Shown piece by piece: positions 4,969 to 8,324 of a DNA stretch of 8,324 nucleotides (within the stretch, counting starts at the first letter, position 1; the number at the start of each line of letters is the position of its first letter). The position numbers were made by a program, and so were the translations under genes. The notes below the pieces were generated by a model that was not told the DNA's origin, did no database searches, and was given only the letters and a program-made list of their open reading frames with translations. The stretch is from an uncultured Rhodoluna sp. (GTDB taxonomy: Bacteria > Actinomycetota > Actinomycetes > Actinomycetales > Microbacteriaceae), in the NCBI GenBank assembly GCA_937898095.1, contig CALDKR010000233.1:1-8324 (forward strand), read 5' to 3'.

Positions 4969-6276
4969 ATGAGCGAAAAACAAGGCGACCACAAGTTTGG
5001 TTTCAAAACCCGTTCACTTCACGCGGGTGCGGTTCCAGATTCGGCCACAGGCGCGCGAGCAGTGCCCATCTATCAGACAACGTCGTTTGTTTTCGATGAC
5101 ACCAAAGACGCGGCCAACCTTTTTGCTCTGCAGAAATATGGCAACATCTATAGCCGCATCGGCAACCCCACTGTGGCTAGCCTCGAAGAGCGCATCGCAA
5201 GTCTTGAGGGCGGCCTTGGTGCAGTTGCAACTGCCAGTGGTCAAGCAGCCGAATTCATCACTTTTGCTGCGCTAACCGGCGCCGGCGATCACATCGTTTC
5301 TTCATCTCGCCTGTATGGCGGAACTGTGACGCAACTCGACGTGACTCTTCGTCGCTTTGGTGTTGAGACCACATTCGTTGCGGGCTCAAGCCCAGCAGAC
5401 TATGAAGCCGCAATTCAAGAAAACACCAAGCTGATTTTTGTCGAGGTTGTTTCAAACCCATCTAGCAACGTTGCCGACCTTGAGGCAATTGCTGACGTAG
5501 CTCACCGAAACGGCATTCCGCTAATCGTTGACGCAACCACAGTCACGCCATATTTGTGTCGCCCAATCGAACACGGTGCTGACATCGTGATTCACTCGGC
5601 AACCAAATTCCTTGGTGGCCACGGCACGACTCTCGGTGGCGTGATTGTTGACTCAGGCAACTTCCACTGGGATAACGGCAAGTTTCCAACGTTGGTCGAT
5701 CCAGTTCCGGCATATGGCGACCTGCAGTGGTGGGGCAACTTCGGTGAATACGGCTTTTTGACCAAGCTGCGCACCGAACAGCTTCGTGACATCGGGCCGT
5801 CACTATCGCCGCACAGTGCATTCTTGCTGCTCTTGGGTGTCGAGACACTCTCTCAGCGAATGCGCGACCACGTTTCAAACGCCAAAAAAGTAGCTGAGTG
5901 GTTGGCTGCAGACAAGCGTGTTTCTTGGGTCAAGTATTCAGGGCTCAAAGATCACCCAGATTATGCACTCGCGCAAAAATACACACCAGAGGGCCCAGGC
6001 GCGGTGTTCTCATTCGGTGTCGAAGGCGGTCGCAAAACTGGCGAGCGTTTTATCAACAGCGTTCAGTTGATGAGCCACCTAGCCAACATCGGCGATGCCA
6101 AGACTTTGGTTATTCACCCGGCGTCAACCACGCACCAGCAGCTGAATTCAGAGCAGCTAATTGCGGCTGGTGTTCCTGAAGACCTGATTCGCATCAGTGT
6201 CGGAATCGAAGATGTTGAAGACATCATCTGGGATCTCGACCAAGCGCTGACCAAGGCAACCGGAGTCACCCGATGA
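4969..6276 (+). CDS. metY: O-acetylhomoserine sulfhydrylase (aminocarboxypropyltransferase)
   Basis: This cytoplasmic, PLP-dependent enzyme of the Cys/Met metabolism family joins O-acetylhomoserine with sulfide (or methanethiol) to give homocysteine (or methionine). The 435-residue length and several features mark it as MetY and not the ~390-residue MetB or MetC: the N-terminal FKTRSLHAGAVPDSATGARA, the YSRIGNPTVASLEERIASLEGG block, and the long insert around residues 220-265. SATKFLGGHG contains the Schiff-base lysine 213. VDATTVTPYL carries the aspartate that contacts the PLP ring nitrogen, though the usual 'DNT' reads 'DAT'. The C-terminal block SHLANIGDAKTLVIHPASTTH, then ISVGIEDVEDI, is conserved in the family. 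Its last codons overlap the next gene by four bases (ATGA). It links the importer operon to methionine synthesis. Confidence 0.93.
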   Translation: MSEKQGDHKFGFKTRSLHAGAVPDSATGARAVPIYQTTSFVFDDTKDAANLFALQKYGNIYSRIGNPTVASLEERIASLEGGLGAVATASGQAAEFITFAALTGAGDHIVSSSRLYGGTVTQLDVTLRRFGVETTFVAGSSPADYEAAIQENTKLIFVEVVSNPSSNVADLEAIADVAHRNGIPLIVDATTVTPYLCRPIEHGADIVIHSATKFLGGHGTTLGGVIVDSGNFHWDNGKFPTLVDPVPAYGDLQWWGNFGEYGFLTKLRTEQLRDIGPSLSPHSAFLLLLGVETLSQRMRDHVSNAKKVAEWLAADKRVSWVKYSGLKDHPDYALAQKYTPEGPGAVFSFGVEGGRKTGERFINSVQLMSHLANIGDAKTLVIHPASTTHQQLNSEQLIAAGVPEDLIRISVGIEDVEDIIWDLDQALTKATGVTR

Positions 6277-6749
6277 GCTGGGTCGAGCCAAACGCCCGCG
6301 AGCGTTTGCGCATTTTGCAAGAGTCAAAAGTAATCGCAATCGTTGGCGCGTCTAATAACCGCGCACGCGCCTCATATTTTGTGGCTAGCTATCTAAAGGG
6401 CTTGGGCACATACGAGGTTTATTTTGTAAACCCGATGATTGATGAGCTTTTGGGTGACAAGGTTTATAAGAGCCTTGCCGATCTGCCAAAGCAGCCCGAC
6501 ATCGTTGATGTGTTTCGCAAGCCAAGCGACTGCCCAGAGGTTTTCAAAGAGGCTCAAGCGGCTGGTGCAAAAACCGTATGGCTGCAGCTCGGAATCTTCA
6601 ACGAAGAGGTCGGCGAACTTGGCACTGAGGCGGGCATTAACGTGGTCATGAACCGTTGCATCAAGATTGAGCACGCACGATTCCACGGGGGTTTGCACCT
6701 AGCCGGATTCAACACCGGAGTTATTTCTTCGAAGAAGCAAGCGCACTAA
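6273..6749 (+). CDS. CoA-binding domain protein (YccU family)
   Basis: This 158-residue soluble protein is a single Rossmann-type CoA-binding domain. A beta strand and glycine loop, VIAIVGASNNRARASYF (about 20-36), start the fold. VYFVNP, LADLPKQPDIVDVFRKP and the AGAKTVWLQLGIFNEE segment follow the order seen in YccU and in the N-terminal domain of acyl-CoA ligases. The end NRCIKIEHARF (127-137), with Cys129, is the family's conserved tail. The biochemical role of these stand-alone domains is not established, though binding of CoA or acyl-CoA is expected. The start ATG at 6273 overlaps the metY stop by four bases, and its own stop overlaps the next start by one, so all three are probably translated together. 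Genes of this family beside metY suggest a link to acetyl-CoA-dependent homoserine acetylation or sulfur metabolism. That link is inference. Confidence 0.85.
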   Translation: MSWVEPNARERLRILQESKVIAIVGASNNRARASYFVASYLKGLGTYEVYFVNPMIDELLGDKVYKSLADLPKQPDIVDVFRKPSDCPEVFKEAQAAGAKTVWLQLGIFNEEVGELGTEAGINVVMNRCIKIEHARFHGGLHLAGFNTGVISSKKQAH

Positions 6750-8302
6750 TGGCTTCAGTTATCAACGCGCCGGCGCTGATTGGCGACACTTGGTTCGGCA
6801 CCGGTGGCCGCAATCTGGCAATCGAAGACCTTCGTGGCCGATTTGTGCTTTTAGATTTCTGGACCCTCTGCTGCGTGAACTGCCACCACGTGCTTGCCGA
6901 GCTGCGCCCAATCGAAGCTAAATATCACGATGTGTTGACCGTGATCGGCGTGCACTCACCAAAGTTCGAACACGAGAAGCGCCCAGAATCTGTGGCTGCT
7001 GGCATTGAGCGCCACGACATTCATCACGCAGTTTTGAACGACCCAAACATGTCAACCTGGGCCAGCTATGGTGTTCGCGCGTGGCCAACTTTGGTTTTGA
7101 TTGACCCACTGGGCAAGATTGTGGCGAATTATTCAGGCGAGGGCCACGCTCACGCGCTTGACGCACTGCTCGAAGAGCTCGTCGCTGAATATGAAGCTAA
7201 CGGCTCGCTGATTCGCGGCAAAGATGTTTATGTTGCGCCCGAGCCAGATGGCAAGTTATTCAAGCAGCCTGGCAAGGTCGAACTAATTCCGGCGGAGTTG
7301 CGCGAGTTGTTCAATGGCGCCGACCTTTTGGTTAGCAACTCAGGCGGCCACTCGCTAATTGCGGTGTCTTCAGAAAACCCAAACGAAGCCTTGCTGACAA
7401 TCGGCTCTGGCGTGCGCGGTGCAGTTGATGGCGATTTTGTGTCTGCGCAGTTTGCCGAGCCATACGGTGCGGTTTTCTTGCCGGCTCAGCTTGCCGCTGA
7501 ACTTGGCTTTCACCTTGCAGTTGCCGACACTGCAAACCATTTGATTCGTGCGGTGAACGTCGAAACCGGCATGGTTTCAACGATTGCCGGCACCGGTGTG
7601 CAGTGGATGCAAAACGATGCCACCTCTGGGCCAGCTCTTGAAACTCGAATTTCAACCCCCTGGGACATCGCGCTTCTCGAGGGTCAGCTCTTGATCGCCA
7701 TGGCGGGGGAGCATCGAATCTGGAATCTCGACCTTGTCGCAGGTGAGCTGAGCATTTTTGCCGGCACCAGCAACGAAGGTCTAGTCGATGGTGCACTGAG
7801 CGAGGCTTGGTTTGCGCAGCCATCAGGGTTGCAGATTTCAACCGCAAAGCCCGGTGCGGTTTGGCTTGTCGACGCCGAAACCTCAGCGCTGCGCCTGATT
7901 TCAGATGGCAAAATTGCCTCGCTAGTCGGCACCGGACTCTTCGATTTTGGCCACGTTGACGGCACTGCCGATCAGGCCCTGCTGCAGCATCCGTTGGGTC
8001 TCGATGAACTCCCAGACGGCTCGGTTTTGATTGCCGACACCTATAACCACGCGATTCGACGCTTTGACCCAAGCAAAAACCAAGTCTCGACTGTCGTGCG
8101 AAACCTGGCTGAGCCAAGTGACGTGAAAGTCGTCGAAACCGCTAATGGCCCGCGAATGGTTGTCGTCGAAGCTGCTGCAAGCAGGCTTTCGGCGCATCCG
8201 ATTGATGCCAGTGTGATGGTCGCGGGTGACGCAATGCGCACCACTAGACCAGCACTCGAGGTTTCATCAGGCGCTGTCGAATTGAATGTTGTGTTCACTC
8301 CG
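6749..8302 (+). CDS. Thioredoxin-like / NHL-repeat protein (NHLRC2-like), 3' end missing
   Basis: The open frame gives about 518 genomic residues and then runs into adapter sequence. The N-terminal ~145 residues are a TlpA/thioredoxin-like domain. FWTLCCVNCHHVLAEL holds the CXXC pair Cys42-Cys45 preceded by Cys41, as in NHLRC2 proteins (CCINC), and Pro113 in RAWPTLVLIDP is the cis-proline. From about residue 195 the chain is an NHL beta-propeller. Repeat signatures include LAVADTANHLIRAV (256-269), LIAMAGEHRIW (315-325), VWLVDAETSALRLI (371-384) and VLIADTYNHAIRRF (about 426-439), each followed by an S/A-G-T type turn. The final residues, AVELNVVFTP, look like the start of the C-terminal beta domain, so perhaps 100 residues are lost. 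No signal peptide is visible. ATG 6749 shares one base with the upstream stop (TAATG). A redox or scaffold role is expected, but the substrate is unknown. Confidence 0.85.
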
Positions 8303-8324
8303 AGATCGGAAGAGCACACGTCTG
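8303..8324 (+). other. Illumina TruSeq adapter remnant at the contig end
   Basis: The last 22 bases begin AGATCGGAAGAGC and continue without a mismatch into the standard TruSeq Read 1 adapter as I know it. Read in the upstream gene's frame they give RSEEHTS, a peptide widely seen in databases as translated adapter. These bases are not part of the genome and the last gene is cut here artificially. Confidence 0.96.

Noticed and set aside
5543..5878. 111-codon minus-strand frame inside metY
   Set aside because: It lies opposite conserved PLP-enzyme sequence and its composition is that of a shadow frame.
7332..8117. 261-codon minus-strand open frame opposite the NHL gene
   Set aside because: The translation is rich in R, Q, S and H with no domain-like pattern, it lies fully opposite a well-conserved coding frame, and it has no ribosome-binding site. 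It is a shadow.
8041..8319. Minus-strand open frame starting MCSSDLG
   Set aside because: Its start lies in the sequencing adapter and the rest is opposite the NHL gene, so it is an artefact.
1..8324. CRISPR arrays, insertion sequences, integrase sites or long direct repeats
   Set aside because: None was seen on reading through. The only strong repeats are RNA stems, and the tRNA gene shows no duplicated 3' end downstream that would suggest an attachment site.

Overview
The window looks like a piece of a small, moderate-GC (about half G+C) actinobacterial genome. Freshwater Microbacteriaceae of the Luna type (Rhodoluna/Aquiluna) would fit. The clues are protein similarity recalled by eye, frequent CTA and GCA codons, GTG use, tight overlapping genes and monoderm-type transporters. 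This placement is an inference; no search was run. Every gene is on the + strand, and the minus-strand open frames are shadows.

Region 1 (1-1923) is a small transport operon. It holds the last 28 codons of a probable DUF485 membrane protein, overlapping by one base an ActP/MctC-type sodium:monocarboxylate symporter. A strong intrinsic terminator closes it. Region 2 (1979-2051) is a tRNA-Thr(CGT) gene.

Region 3 (2052-2281) is a 230-base leader without a credible gene but full of RNA structure. It carries the core pattern of the SAM-I/SAM-IV riboswitch clan: a closing P1 stem, GCAACC leading into a P3 hairpin, GGTG after P3, and a C-tract/G-tract pairing that could be the pseudoknot. Downstream are elements that compete with the aptamer for the same bases. 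It resembles the class from memory but is not a textbook member, and is the most interesting part of the window.

Region 4 (2282-8302) is a probable operon under that leader. It encodes an SsuB/TauB-type ATPase, an SsuA-type binding protein with a signal peptide but no lipobox cysteine, an SsuC-type permease, O-acetylhomoserine sulfhydrylase (MetY), a YccU-type CoA-binding protein, and the first ~518 residues of a thioredoxin-NHL repeat protein. The last three are joined by 4-base and 1-base overlaps. The parsimonious reading is a methionine/sulfur module: SAM level, sensed in the leader, controls uptake of a sulfur compound or methionine precursor and its use by MetY. No sulfonate monooxygenase lies in the window, so the imported substrate is open.

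The last 22 bases (8303-8324) match the Illumina TruSeq adapter and are not genomic, so the final gene ends artificially.
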